Source: Pseudomonadota bacterium (GTDB lineage: Bacteria > Myxococcota_A > UBA796 > CAJQPC01). From it: a stretch of 64,000 bases of DNA. How positions within the stretch are numbered: the stretch's first letter is position 1; each line of letters begins with the position of its first letter. The DNA lies in contig JAAESX010000033.1 of assembly GCA_024228935.1 (NCBI GenBank), positions 103,731-167,730 of the forward strand, written 5' to 3'. Below are positions 35,857 to 44,730 of this stretch, piece after piece. A program made the position numbers and the translations under genes. The notes beneath the pieces are model-generated. The model saw only the letters and a list, made by a program, of their open reading frames with translations. It had not been told where the DNA came from and did no database searches.

Positions 35857-36723
35857 TTGAGTGCGCTGATGCTGTGGATGTTCCTGAGCGTGGCTGGAGC
35901 TGCGGTTCCCGATGACGCCTGGGGTCCGCTCGTCGGTCAGGACGTGGTCCTCGTGAACCCCGCGGGCAAGCAGATCAAGGGCCACCTGCTCTCAGCGGAC
36001 GGCAACGAGATCGTCATCCTGCGCGAGAAGGACCAGAAGCGGTTCACCATCCCGAAGTCCGACATCGAGAGCGCCGAGCTGCGGGACAACAGCGTGCCCG
36101 GTGGGATCGCGAGCCCCGACGAGGTGAAGGAGAAGGCCGCCGCCGCAGCCGAGGTCGCCGGAGAGGCGACCGCCGGGGTGGTGGGCGAGGCCAAGGACTC
36201 CACCGCCGACGCCGTCGAGGGTGTGGGCGAGAAGCTGGGCGACGTCGCCAGCAACCTGCGTGACGAGCCCGAGCCCACGGTCCAGGCCGATCCCGGTGCG
36301 CCCGAGCTCGAGCGCCCGGTCCTGGAGGCCGGAACCACCTACGCCGACGGGTTGGAGGCAGGCCGACTGGCCGCCGACGACGACAAGTCGCTCCTGCCGC
36401 TCGGTGTCGCTGCTGGCGCCACGTGCTGCGCCACGGCGGTCCCCTGTGCGGTCGTCCCCGTGCTCGGCGGCTGTGCAGGCCTGGCGGTCGGCGCCGCGGG
36501 GCCCGTCTACTACGCGGGCGTGCGCCCGTACGTCGTCAAGGACAAGCTCGCGGCGGACGTCGTGAACGAACCCACCGAGTACGCCGCGGGCTACGTCCGG
36601 GGCTACACCGACACGATTCAACGCCGGGAGACCGTCCTGGCAGGTATTGGGAGTGCCGCTGGGCTCGCGACCGGACTGGTCGTGGGCTACGTCGGCTACT
36701 CGCTCATCATTGGAGGCATCTGA
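35857..36723 (+). CDS. Secreted or anchored protein with glycine-zipper-like membrane region
   Basis: 288 residues from TTG 35857, supported by GGAG 6 bases upstream; ATG 35869 is the alternative. A short signal (MSALMLWMFLSVAGA) is followed by an Sm/LSM-like beta stretch (LVGQDVVLVNPAGKQIKGHLL, about 24-75 with IPKSDIESAEL), an Ala/Glu/Val helical spacer (about 85-140), and a C-terminal half with Gly/Ala-rich membrane segments (PLGVAAGATCCATAVP, ACGLAVG-like, GSAAGLATGLVVGYVG). Function unknown. Its stop overlaps the start of the flavoprotein gene by one base, so the two are coupled. Confidence 0.75.
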   Translation: MSALMLWMFLSVAGAAVPDDAWGPLVGQDVVLVNPAGKQIKGHLLSADGNEIVILREKDQKRFTIPKSDIESAELRDNSVPGGIASPDEVKEKAAAAAEVAGEATAGVVGEAKDSTADAVEGVGEKLGDVASNLRDEPEPTVQADPGAPELERPVLEAGTTYADGLEAGRLAADDDKSLLPLGVAAGATCCATAVPCAVVPVLGGCAGLAVGAAGPVYYAGVRPYVVKDKLAADVVNEPTEYAAGYVRGYTDTIQRRETVLAGIGSAAGLATGLVVGYVGYSLIIGGI

Positions 36724-38102
36724 TGGACACCGTCTTCGACGGCCCCGTCGTCATCGTCGGCGGCGGCATCGCCGGTCTGGTCTCGGCCCAGTTGCTGCTG
36801 GAAGCAGGCTGTGACGTCACCGTCATCGAGCGGGACGACGTGGTTGGAGGCCTCGCCAAGAGCTTCAGCTACGACGGCTTCACGTTCGACGTGGGGCCGC
36901 ACCGGTTCCACACCGAGAACCCGAACGTCAAGGCGTACCTCGACCGAGTGATCAAGGGTGATGGGACGCTGTTCCCGCGGCGGTCCGAGGTCTACTTCAA
37001 GGGCAAGTACTACCGCTGGCCCCTGCACCCGAAGAACCTGCTGCAGCTCCCGAAGGGCCTGGCCGCGAAGTCGTTCGTCGACCTCGGGATCAACAACTTC
37101 CGCGAGTACCAGGTCGACAGCTTCGAGCAGTACGTCCTGCGCCAGTACGGGCCGACGCTCTACAAGCACTTCTTCGAGGGATACTCCAGGAAGTTCCTCG
37201 GCATCGAGCCACGGGACACGCACCCGGACTGGGCGAAGGTGGGGCTGAACCGCGCCATCATCGACGACAAGATGCAGATGCAGAACCTGACGCAGCTGCT
37301 GAAGACGACGCTCCTCCAGTACAACAAGATGGAGATCGACTTCCTGTACCCGACCAAGGGCATGTGGCAGGCATGGCAGAAGGTCCGGGCCGAGATCGAG
37401 CGCCTCGGTGGTCGGGTCATCACCGGCACGGCGGCTCGCATCCAGGGCGCCAACGGCCGCGTCGAGAAGGTCTTCGCCGGCGACGAGGAGTTCACGCCCT
37501 CGGTCGTCATCTGGACCGCGCCGATCACGGTCGCCACGCGTCAGCTTGGCTGCGAGACCCCGAACCTGCCGTACCTCGGCATGCTGCTGTACAACGTGTG
37601 CATCGATGGCACCGTGCCGCGCGACTACCAGTGGTGCTACTACGGCGCCGACGATCTGGTGTTCAACCGCATCAGCATCCCCAAGGAGTTCAGCACCGCG
37701 ACGGTCCCGCATGTGGGCGCCACCGGGCTGAACGTCGAGGTCACCTGCATGAAGGGTGACGAGCGCTGGAAGCACGCCGAGCGGCTGAGCGACTGGGTCG
37801 TCGACGACCTCATCAAGGTCGGCCTCATCCCCAACCGACGCGTCGTCCACGACGTCTACGTCGAGCGGGTCGAGGACAGCTACCCTATCTACCACAAGAC
37901 CTACCCGGCGGACCTCGAGACCGCGCGAAAGGGCTTGGCGAACTTCCCGAATCTGCACCTGGCAGGTCGGACCGGGATGTTCTGGTACAACAACATGGAC
38001 CACTCGATCGAGAACGCCATGCAGCTCTGCAAGAAGCTGCTGCGGGACGCCGGCAAGGCGGAGATCGAGGAGAGCGAGTTGGCGAGCGGGACCGCCGCCT
38101 GA
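36723..38102 (+). CDS. FAD-dependent oxidoreductase resembling UDP-galactopyranose mutase/PPOX family
   Basis: 459 residues. The N-terminal FAD-binding Rossmann motif VVIVGGGIAGLVSA, the ERDDVVGG segment and VGPHRFHTENP (about 50-60) are shared by UDP-galactopyranose mutases and amine-oxidase-type flavoproteins; the C-terminus has LHLAGRTGMFWYNNMDHSIE (FAD-binding end). Family members isomerise UDP-galactose or oxidise amines or carotenoid-like substrates. The 459 residues exceed the usual 370-400 of Glf, and the flanking genes (radical SAM, glycosyltransferase-like) give no decision. It is coupled to the preceding gene (TGATG). Confidence 0.82.
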   Translation: MDTVFDGPVVIVGGGIAGLVSAQLLLEAGCDVTVIERDDVVGGLAKSFSYDGFTFDVGPHRFHTENPNVKAYLDRVIKGDGTLFPRRSEVYFKGKYYRWPLHPKNLLQLPKGLAAKSFVDLGINNFREYQVDSFEQYVLRQYGPTLYKHFFEGYSRKFLGIEPRDTHPDWAKVGLNRAIIDDKMQMQNLTQLLKTTLLQYNKMEIDFLYPTKGMWQAWQKVRAEIERLGGRVITGTAARIQGANGRVEKVFAGDEEFTPSVVIWTAPITVATRQLGCETPNLPYLGMLLYNVCIDGTVPRDYQWCYYGADDLVFNRISIPKEFSTATVPHVGATGLNVEVTCMKGDERWKHAERLSDWVVDDLIKVGLIPNRRVVHDVYVERVEDSYPIYHKTYPADLETARKGLANFPNLHLAGRTGMFWYNNMDHSIENAMQLCKKLLRDAGKAEIEESELASGTAA

Positions 38103-38112
38103 GCTCGGGCGG

Positions 38113-39228
38113 TCAGTCCCCGCAGCCCGCCTCGGTCGCCGGCCGCACCCGGCCCCACAGCGTGGGTCCCACCGTGAACGGGAAGTCGTCGGTCACGTGG
38201 TAGTGGTACCCGTGGCCGCCGTGCTCGTGGCCGTTGTGCGCATCGAGCCCGTCGCAGTCGTCGTCGAACACGTGGTCTTCGACGAACAGCGGTAGCGCCG
38301 CCGAGATCGGGTTGCCCGAGGCCGACGTCACGGTGTCGCTCGTCGTGGGTCCGGGGAACGCCGTCGCTTCCGTGCCGGCGTCCGGGTCCTTCGGATCCAC
38401 CGGCAGGCAGCGTCGCTCGCCGACCCCGCCGCAGCCGAGCGGGTCGTCGGGGTCGTCGTAGTCGCGGGCGATCCAGCAGCTCTTCGCCCGCTCGCCCGCA
38501 TCGGTCCAGGGGCCGTGGATCGCGTGGCCATCGGCCGCGAAGCCGTAGATGGGCGAGTGGCCGTCGCCGACGTCGCCCAACTGCTCGCCGAGGCAGGTGG
38601 GGTCGATGTGGTGGTGGTACTGGCCGTCGTCGACCTGGCCCGAGCACACGTCGGTGTCCCAGGCCTCGAGCGTCGGTGCGATGGGATGCCAGACGTCCTG
38701 GTCATCCAGCGAGGTGCCGTCGCTCCAGCCGTGCACGGGCAGGCCGTTCAGCCACAGCCCGACCGGTCCCTCAGCCGTCGTGCAGACCTCGTCCGCGGCC
38801 GGGATGGGGATGCGAGGGACGTACCAGCTGAGCGCCTGGGCCTCGGGACAGGGCTGGCCAGGGGGCCAGAAGCCGTAGCCCGCGCCGGCCGCGCACTCCG
38901 AGTCCGAGGTGCTGTCGTACCCGATGTCGTCCCCGAACAGGACCTCCTGACCGGCGACGGCTGCGGTCGAGCCGTTCTTGAAGTCGTCGTCGGCGAGCGG
39001 CCGGGCGTCGAGCGTGTCGACCTGATCCTGGGTGAGCTCGGTCTCGTAGCTGGGGATGCTCTCGGTCGTGATCAGGACGTAGCTGACGCCCTCGACCTCG
39101 ACCTCGGTCACGGCGGTCACGTCCACCAGGTGGGACAGCCGAGGCGACGTCTCACCCGACTCGTTCAGGAGCCAGGCCGTGCAGACCTCCTCGCAGCGGT
39201 TGCAGCCCAAGAGCGCCAGAACCCACAT
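38113..39228 (-). CDS. YHYH-domain lipoprotein
   Basis: 371 residues. Signal MWVLALLGC with the lipidated Cys at 9 and no basic residue; no upstream standard start exists in this frame. The YHYH domain motif is GYHYHVT near residue 345, with other His-rich pieces (GQYHHHIDP, HNGHEHGGHG) and several Cys pairs. YHYH proteins are secreted proteins of unknown function in environmental bacteria; metal binding by the His clusters is plausible. It is convergent with the flavoprotein gene and divergent from the DUF4013 pair. Confidence 0.83.
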   Translation of the reverse strand: MWVLALLGCNRCEEVCTAWLLNESGETSPRLSHLVDVTAVTEVEVEGVSYVLITTESIPSYETELTQDQVDTLDARPLADDDFKNGSTAAVAGQEVLFGDDIGYDSTSDSECAAGAGYGFWPPGQPCPEAQALSWYVPRIPIPAADEVCTTAEGPVGLWLNGLPVHGWSDGTSLDDQDVWHPIAPTLEAWDTDVCSGQVDDGQYHHHIDPTCLGEQLGDVGDGHSPIYGFAADGHAIHGPWTDAGERAKSCWIARDYDDPDDPLGCGGVGERRCLPVDPKDPDAGTEATAFPGPTTSDTVTSASGNPISAALPLFVEDHVFDDDCDGLDAHNGHEHGGHGYHYHVTDDFPFTVGPTLWGRVRPATEAGCGD

Positions 39229-39253
39229 CGCCGTCTCCTGTCACAATGCGCCC

Positions 39254-39958
39254 ATGGCGCAGTCTGACCCCATCGATATCGGAGCAGCCTTCAAGTACGC
39301 CACGTCGGACCCCGACTGGATGAAGAAGATGTTCGTCGCGGGCTTGTTCCTGCTCATCCCGATCATCGGGCTCGTCGCGATGCTGGGGTGGATGCGGGAG
39401 ATCTTCTTCCGGGTGCGCGAGAACAAGCCCGGGCTGCCCGACATCCAGTTCGGGCGGCACATCGAGCAGGGCTGGGCGCCGCTGGTCGCGGTCCTGAACA
39501 CGGCGCTCCCGACCGTCCCTATGGTCCTGCCTGCATTCGCCGCGATGGGGCTGGTCGTCGTGGGCCAGGAGACCGGGGACGAGGCCCTGGCGAACCTGGG
39601 CGTGACGCTGATGGTCGGCACCCAGGGGCTCATCATGCTGATGTCCGTGGCGCTGAACCTGGTGATCCCCGAGTTCTGGCGCCGAGGCTTCCACGGCGAG
39701 CTGGGGCCGATCTTCTCCTTCGGGTCGAGCCTGCGGGCCATCCGAGCGAACTTCGTGCCGGCGCTCATCGTCTTTCTGGGGTTCCTTGCCGCGAACCTGG
39801 CGTCGTCGATCGGGATCTTCTTCTGCTACGTCGGGATCTTCCTGACGCTGCCCTTCGCGTACGTGGTCCAGGCTCACCTCATCGCCCAGTGGGACGCACT
39901 GCTGAGCGGTGACATTCCCGCTCCCGAGGAGGAGTGGGAGCTCGCGCAGAAGGGGTGA
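39254..39958 (+). CDS. DUF4013-family membrane protein 1
   Basis: 234 residues from ATG 39254. It begins with AFKYATSDPDWMKKMFVAGLF, the DUF4013 hallmark of a DP-D-W-x-K pattern leading into the first membrane helix, and has four to five helices in all. These proteins are integral inner-membrane proteins of unknown function. The next gene is a paralog that starts within its stop (GTGA, 39955-39958), suggesting the two make a hetero-complex. Confidence 0.82.
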   Translation: MAQSDPIDIGAAFKYATSDPDWMKKMFVAGLFLLIPIIGLVAMLGWMREIFFRVRENKPGLPDIQFGRHIEQGWAPLVAVLNTALPTVPMVLPAFAAMGLVVVGQETGDEALANLGVTLMVGTQGLIMLMSVALNLVIPEFWRRGFHGELGPIFSFGSSLRAIRANFVPALIVFLGFLAANLASSIGIFFCYVGIFLTLPFAYVVQAHLIAQWDALLSGDIPAPEEEWELAQKG

Positions 39959-40947
39959 GCCGCCTCTCGGTCAGCCGGTCCTCGAAGGAGGTCTCCGCGG
40001 TGCGGGGATGGCTTGGCCGCACGCTGGTGTACGGCGTGCTCGCCTGGGTGCCGGTGCTCGGCGTCATCCTGCTCCTGGGGTGGAGCCGTCGCACGTTCCA
40101 CCGGCGGCTGAACGGCCGGCTGGGGGTGGCTCGCGTCGCGCTCGGCGAGGACATTCGCGGCGGACTGGCCCCCTTCGTTGCCACGGTCCCGCAGGCGCTC
40201 GTGCTGCTCGGGGTGTTCACGCTGGGCGTCCACCTCGAGTCCGGACCGGTCCTGCTCCTGGGCACGCTCCTGGCGCTCCTCTACGCCGCGCTCCTGCCCG
40301 AGCTCCTGCGGCGCTCGTTCCACGGGGACCCGGCCGCCCAGCTCCGCCCCCGTCGGCTGGTCCGGAACTACCTGGCTGTCCCGGGCACGGCGCTCCAGCT
40401 CGCGTGGGGCTGGATGGTCGTCGGGGCGACCTGGCTGATGGTGCTGATGATGTGTCCGGCCATCATCCCGCTGCCCGCCCCGATCGCTGCGGGGTTCCTG
40501 GCGGACTGGGAGCGGCTGCTCCACCCGTGGCGCACCAACCCACAGCTCAAGCAGGTGGCCTGGACGGGGGCCGACGAGGGGAGACTCGAGCTCGTCGGTC
40601 GCCCGGCGCGAGTGCGTCGCGATGGCCGGCTGCGGGTCACGCTGGAGGCCCGAACGGGGGACCTGCTGGCGGCCCATCCAGACCATGCGGTGTTCGACGG
40701 CGTGCCCATCGACGACGCGGTGCTCCCGAAGCTCGTGGCGCTCCAGGGGTCGCAGGCCGGCGAGCTGCTGGCGGACCCGGACCGGCTCGCTCCGGTGCTG
40801 GCGCTCGTTCACGCCCACCCGGGCTCGTACGTTGACGCCGAGGGTGTCCACGTGGTCGTGCCGGAGACGGCCCCGAGAGACGAGGTCGACGGCGCCCTTC
40901 GAGCGGGGCTGGCGCTGGCCGAGAAGCTCGACCGGGGCGAGATCTGA
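39955..40947 (+). CDS. DUF4013-like membrane protein 2 with soluble C-terminal domain
   Basis: 330 residues from GTG 39955, overlapping the upstream TGA. The first about 190 residues repeat the helix pattern of its neighbour (GWLGRTLVYGVLAWVPVLGVILLLGW; RRSFHGDP against RRGFHGEL). The last 140 residues form an added soluble domain (EARTGDLLAAHPDHAVFDG, GSYVDAEGVHVV). A similar soluble module, with YPGSRVDGDGVRL, occurs in the protein encoded at 54494-55354, so the two share a domain of unknown function. Converges on the arylsulfotransferase-like gene with 4 bases between. Confidence 0.78.
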   Translation: MSRLSVSRSSKEVSAVRGWLGRTLVYGVLAWVPVLGVILLLGWSRRTFHRRLNGRLGVARVALGEDIRGGLAPFVATVPQALVLLGVFTLGVHLESGPVLLLGTLLALLYAALLPELLRRSFHGDPAAQLRPRRLVRNYLAVPGTALQLAWGWMVVGATWLMVLMMCPAIIPLPAPIAAGFLADWERLLHPWRTNPQLKQVAWTGADEGRLELVGRPARVRRDGRLRVTLEARTGDLLAAHPDHAVFDGVPIDDAVLPKLVALQGSQAGELLADPDRLAPVLALVHAHPGSYVDAEGVHVVVPETAPRDEVDGALRAGLALAEKLDRGEI

Positions 40948-40951
40948 GGCG

Positions 40952-42028
40952 CTAGTCGCGATCCACGGACAAGCCGTCGGCCGCGATGCGGGAGACCGCC
41001 ATCAGGGGCTTCAGGTGATCCTCCGGCATCTCCGGAACGTTCCACTGCCACACGATCTCGCCGGTGTGGTCGACCTCGACGATGCGGTCGTGCCCGGCGA
41101 TCAGCGTGTTGCCGTTGGGCAGGCGGTCCACATCCCGGATGCTGCCCAGGTCGCTCGAGCCGTACTCCCAGATCGCCTCGCCTTGGAGGACCTGGACCAC
41201 GCGGTCCGGTCGGCGAGTGGCGGTCAGGATGACGCCATTGTCCAGCCAGTCCGTGCCATGCGGACGCTCGCCTTCGACGGTTCCGTCCGTATCGGCGTAC
41301 TTGGCGTTCTCCCGCGAGCGCAGCGCAAAGCGCGCGGCCACTGTTCCATCGGGAGCGATCTCGATCACGCGGTTGAAGTTCCGAAGGGTCGCGCGGGTGG
41401 TGTCGTCGTCGAGGCGCTCGACGCTGGTGACGTGCATCCAGGCGTTGCCCTCGTCGGCGATCCCGGCGAACACCGGATCCTCACCGAACGTCTCGACGCC
41501 GGTCCACTCCCAGACCGTCTCGCCGTCGGGGGTGATCTCGACGATCTGGGCTTCGCCCTTGGCCGCCCAGGTCGCGGCGAAGAGCAGGTTTCCGTTGGGC
41601 AAGACGTCCACGTCGTGGCTCGGGCGCTCGTCTCGGAGCTCCCACACGATCTCGCCGTCGGGGGTGACCTCGAACAGCCCGCAGGGGCTCAGCGTGAACA
41701 GCGTGTTGCCACTGTCCAGCCGAACGACGTCGCCCAGGACCGGAACCCGTCCGTCCTGGCTGAGCTCGCTCTGGAGCTCGGCGGGAATGGCGTAGGACCA
41801 GGCCACTGCGCCCGACCGGTCGACCTCGGCGATCCGCTGCTCGTCGAGCGGGAAGCTCATGCCGAACAGGGTGGTCGAGCCGTCCTCTGTCGCCAGGCCG
41901 CTGCCCAGGTCGAAGTCCGGCGTCGTTCCCTCCCGCTCGGGCGCGGGCACGCCCACGGTGTTGAGCGGAAGGTCGGGGCTCGGCTCGCTCTCGGTACGGC
42001 AGCCGAGCAGGGCAAGGGTCAGGAGCAT
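40952..42028 (-). CDS. Arylsulfotransferase-like beta-propeller lipoprotein
   Basis: 358 residues from ATG 42028, chosen because it yields a lipobox (MLLTLALLGC, Cys at 10). Repeating blades of the form GEIVWEL, DVDVLPNGNLLFA, GETVWEWTG, NGNTLIAGHDRIVEVDHTGEIVW fit the arylsulfotransferase (ASST) propeller. Known ASSTs move sulfate between phenols in the periplasm with a catalytic His; H-rich spots are present (HDVDV, PHGTDW), but I cannot assign one. It could equally be a non-enzymatic propeller. Confidence 0.82.
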   Translation of the reverse strand: MLLTLALLGCRTESEPSPDLPLNTVGVPAPEREGTTPDFDLGSGLATEDGSTTLFGMSFPLDEQRIAEVDRSGAVAWSYAIPAELQSELSQDGRVPVLGDVVRLDSGNTLFTLSPCGLFEVTPDGEIVWELRDERPSHDVDVLPNGNLLFAATWAAKGEAQIVEITPDGETVWEWTGVETFGEDPVFAGIADEGNAWMHVTSVERLDDDTTRATLRNFNRVIEIAPDGTVAARFALRSRENAKYADTDGTVEGERPHGTDWLDNGVILTATRRPDRVVQVLQGEAIWEYGSSDLGSIRDVDRLPNGNTLIAGHDRIVEVDHTGEIVWQWNVPEMPEDHLKPLMAVSRIAADGLSVDRD

Positions 42029-42099
42029 CAGGTCACCGGGGCAGTCAGCACCCACGATACCGTGCTGCGGTCCAGGGTTCCACGCGATCTCGAACCCTG

Positions 42100-43164
42100 T
42101 CAGAGGTACGAGAGCCACCACCAGCGGCGCGTCCGCTTCAGCCGGCCCCACAGGACGCAGATGGGCGTCAGCAGGGCGATCACCAGCAGCCACGTTCCGT
42201 AGACGTAGATCAGGGACAGCGGCTCGGTCTCGGGGACCTTCTCGGTCCCGTACCGCCAGGCGTTGACGGCCCAGGTCAGGCCGTGGATGACCGGCAGGTG
42301 CAGCAGGTAGAAGAACAGCGGCACGCGGCCGAACGTCTCGACGAGGTCGCTCAGTCTCCCCTTCCAGCGCGAGAGCAGCGGGAGCAGCGCCAGCGCCGGC
42401 CCGAGCGTCATCAGCAGGTAGAGCAAGGAGGGCGGGTACTTGCTCGCCGCCATGAACGAGGCCGCAGTCATCCACGCGCCGCGGGCATGGGGGGCCCACA
42501 TCGTCGGGTCGCCGTACGGCGTGTTCAGCCCGCGGATGACGAGCCATGCCAGCGTGGCACCCAGCCCGACGGGGACGAGCCACTTCCGCTTCACCGTCAG
42601 CAGGTCGAGCGCGCCCCAGCCCATGGCCATGACGGCCGCCCACGGCCCGATCACGTAGACCGAGTAGACCGGCCGACCCAGGACCTCGTATGCGCCGGTG
42701 GCGAGCAGGAACCCGCTGCGCTCGAAGGGGGCGGCGAGGATCAGGGTCGCCAGCAGGCCCAGCCCGCCGACAGCCCAGCGGGGGAGCCAACTGAGCCCCG
42801 CCAGCAGCAGCATCGCGCCGCCGATGGACCAGATGACGCCGAGCTGGATCTGGTCGAACGAGAAGTACCAGGAGCCGGTGATCCAGGTCACCTCGAGCAG
42901 CATGAGCCAGAGGCCGCGCGTGACGAGGAAGCGGCGGGTCTCCCCGATGCTGTGCTTCTTGGCGTGCATCGCCGCTGCGGTCCCGGCCAGGAACACGAAG
43001 ACCGGCGCGCAGAAGTGCGTGATCCAGCGGGTCATGAAGAACAGGAACGTGGTCTGGTCCAGGTCCTCGGGGCCGAACGGCGCTGTGAACCCGCGCACGT
43101 GGTCGAGCGCCATCAGGAGGATGACGATGCCGCGCAGCAGGTCGATCGACCGGTCCCTCACCAC
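42100..43164 (-). CDS. DUF1624/heparan-alpha-glucosaminide acetyltransferase-like membrane protein
   Basis: 354 residues from GTG 43164 (GTG 43161 is equally possible and overlaps the previous TGA). Begins RDRSIDLLRGIVILLMALDHVRGF, the classic N-terminus of DUF1624/HGSNAT and OpgC-like acyltransferase-3-type proteins, with the His of LDHVRG in the first helix. About nine to ten membrane helices follow. Family members transfer acetyl or similar acyl groups across the inner membrane to glycans; the substrate is unknown. It is coupled to the UbiA-like gene upstream, so the two may modify the same lipid or glycan. Confidence 0.85.
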   Translation of the reverse strand: MVRDRSIDLLRGIVILLMALDHVRGFTAPFGPEDLDQTTFLFFMTRWITHFCAPVFVFLAGTAAAMHAKKHSIGETRRFLVTRGLWLMLLEVTWITGSWYFSFDQIQLGVIWSIGGAMLLLAGLSWLPRWAVGGLGLLATLILAAPFERSGFLLATGAYEVLGRPVYSVYVIGPWAAVMAMGWGALDLLTVKRKWLVPVGLGATLAWLVIRGLNTPYGDPTMWAPHARGAWMTAASFMAASKYPPSLLYLLMTLGPALALLPLLSRWKGRLSDLVETFGRVPLFFYLLHLPVIHGLTWAVNAWRYGTEKVPETEPLSLIYVYGTWLLVIALLTPICVLWGRLKRTRRWWWLSYL

Positions 43165-44105
43165 GGAGCACCTCGGGCCGTGCCCAGTCCCGAGAGCGGG
43201 AGCTGATTCAGCCACTGGTGCAGGTATGTGGCGACGGCGGCGATCACCAGCAGCAGCGCAGCGCCGCACATCCGCCAGATGAGCGTCTTCGCGTCTGCGC
43301 TCGTGCCAGGAGCGCGTCGGATCCAGCTTCGGAAGTGGGCGTCGACCCACAGCAGCATCGGCACGGCGATCAGGCACAGCCGTGGGTAGAAGCCAAGGAG
43401 CGCCGCCACGACGCCGATCCCGGCGGCGGCTCCGATGCACGCTCGCGCCGTCTGGAGAGTGACGGCCGGTCCGTGGGTGACGACCAGCGTCCGGTCTCCG
43501 CGCGCGGCGTCCTCGTCGCCCTGAAACGCCTGGGCAGCGAACGTCAGGCCGGCCATCGCCAGGCCCATCGCGGTGAAGGTGACCGCGACCCGGGGTGTCA
43601 GCGGCGCCCGCACGACGGCGAACGCGGCCAACGGGGTCAGCAGGCCGTAGCCGACGACGTTGACCAGCGGCCCACCGATGGGGTGTCCCTTCCAGGCGGT
43701 GCGGGGGTGGCTGTACAGGAAGGCGAGCACGACGCAGCCGAGCAGGCAGGCCGCGGGGACCGGCGTGAGCAGCGCGGCCATGGCGCCAGCGGCGGCGAGC
43801 ATGCCCAGCGCCAGCTTGTCCAGGTGGGCGGGGACGTCGGCCGCTTCGCCGAACATCACCTCGCCCTCGTCCTGGTCCCGGTAGGCGTTGAGCCACATCG
43901 TGCCCAGGTGCAGGAGAGCCCACGCCGGCACGAGCGGCAGGAAGTCGTTCTCCCACGCCAGATCGACCGCGATCTCCCAGTGGCCATAGCCGTAGCCGAC
44001 CAGCAACAGCAGCCCGAGCCACCAGAGCATGCGGGGGCGCGCCAGGGTCCACAGATCGCGCAGGATGACGGCGCCCAACGTCAGCGCAGCCGAGCGCGTG
44101 TGCAT
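43158..44105 (-). CDS. UbiA-family prenyltransferase
   Basis: 315 residues from ATG 44105; upstream GTG codons are possible. About eight membrane helices. Two Asp-rich motifs bind the prenyl diphosphate-magnesium complex: NAYRDQDEGE near 70 (against the usual NDxxDxxxD) and QGDEDAARGDRT near 195 (against DxxxD). UbiA enzymes prenylate quinone rings, haem, chlorophyll or sugar phosphates. Nothing nearby identifies the acceptor. Its 5' end overlaps the end of the small anchored protein gene by 25 bases, and its stop overlaps the DUF1624-like start. Confidence 0.83.
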   Translation of the reverse strand: MHTRSAALTLGAVILRDLWTLARPRMLWWLGLLLLVGYGYGHWEIAVDLAWENDFLPLVPAWALLHLGTMWLNAYRDQDEGEVMFGEAADVPAHLDKLALGMLAAAGAMAALLTPVPAACLLGCVVLAFLYSHPRTAWKGHPIGGPLVNVVGYGLLTPLAAFAVVRAPLTPRVAVTFTAMGLAMAGLTFAAQAFQGDEDAARGDRTLVVTHGPAVTLQTARACIGAAAGIGVVAALLGFYPRLCLIAVPMLLWVDAHFRSWIRRAPGTSADAKTLIWRMCGAALLLVIAAVATYLHQWLNQLPLSGLGTARGAPW

Positions 44106-44383
44106 TCCCACCACGCGGGCTGCAGCACGGGGAAGGCGTCGCGGTCGTGTCGGCAGGACAGCGTGGTCGTCGCGCCGACGCGGAGCTCGCTCAGACCCGG
44201 GTCGGTGCCCTCGGCCCAGGACCCGTCCTCGAAGACGACCTCGGTCTCGTCGCCGTACGTCTCGACGGACGCCACGACGCCGGTGCGCTCGAAGTCGGGG
44301 AACATCGAGGTCAGCACGCCGCGGAAGACCCAGGCCAGGACGATGACAACCACCGTCAACAGGAGCATCCAGGTGCGGTCCAT
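44081..44383 (-). CDS. Small membrane-anchored hypothetical protein
   Basis: 100 residues. One membrane helix (about 5-25), then a beta-rich part of about 60 residues (FERTGVVASVETYGDETEVVFEDG) in which a strand-turn pattern is clear. Two Cys late (TLSCRHD, WWECTR) could pair if the domain is periplasmic. No family. The gene is abutted by the 44384 lipoprotein gene (their stop and start codons are adjacent) and overlaps the UbiA-like gene, so it belongs to the same operon. Confidence 0.7.
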   Translation of the reverse strand: MDRTWMLLLTVVVIVLAWVFRGVLTSMFPDFERTGVVASVETYGDETEVVFEDGSWAEGTDPGLSELRVGATTTLSCRHDRDAFPVLQPAWWECTRARLR

Positions 44384-44698
44384 CTACTTGGGCGAGGCCA
44401 CGATCGGCGGCCGGACCTTGGTCACGCCCTCGGCGTCGGCCACGGCGCACAGGTCGGCGGGAAGGACCCACCCCTGGACCAGTCCGCCGGCGCGGAGCTC
44501 CTCGTCGAAGACCGCTGGGAGGGTCTCCACATCGGGCTCGACGACGACCTGGACGCGTCCGGCGTCGTCGAGGGTGAACCCGCTCACCTCCTCACCCGCG
44601 GCGAGTCGAGCCAGGCCGGAGTCGAGGTCGGAGCAGTCGGGGACGGGCGGAGGCGCGGGCGGCGTCGCCTTGGTGCAGGCCAGGAGGCAGATCCACAT
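44384..44698 (-). CDS. Small lipoprotein
   Basis: 104 residues from ATG 44698, giving MWICLLAC with Cys at 8; an alternative start at 44749 would add 17 residues including two Arg, but it overlaps the divergent gene's start region. A Pro-rich stretch (KATPPAPPPVPD) follows, then a small domain of about 75 residues (VSGFTLDDAGRVQVVVEPD). Function unknown. First gene of the operon with the small anchored, UbiA-like and DUF1624-like proteins. Confidence 0.68.
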   Translation of the reverse strand: MWICLLACTKATPPAPPPVPDCSDLDSGLARLAAGEEVSGFTLDDAGRVQVVVEPDVETLPAVFDEELRAGGLVQGWVLPADLCAVADAEGVTKVRPPIVASPK

Positions 44699-44730
44699 GG
44701 CGGCATCGTACGCGAGATAGGCTCGTCGGC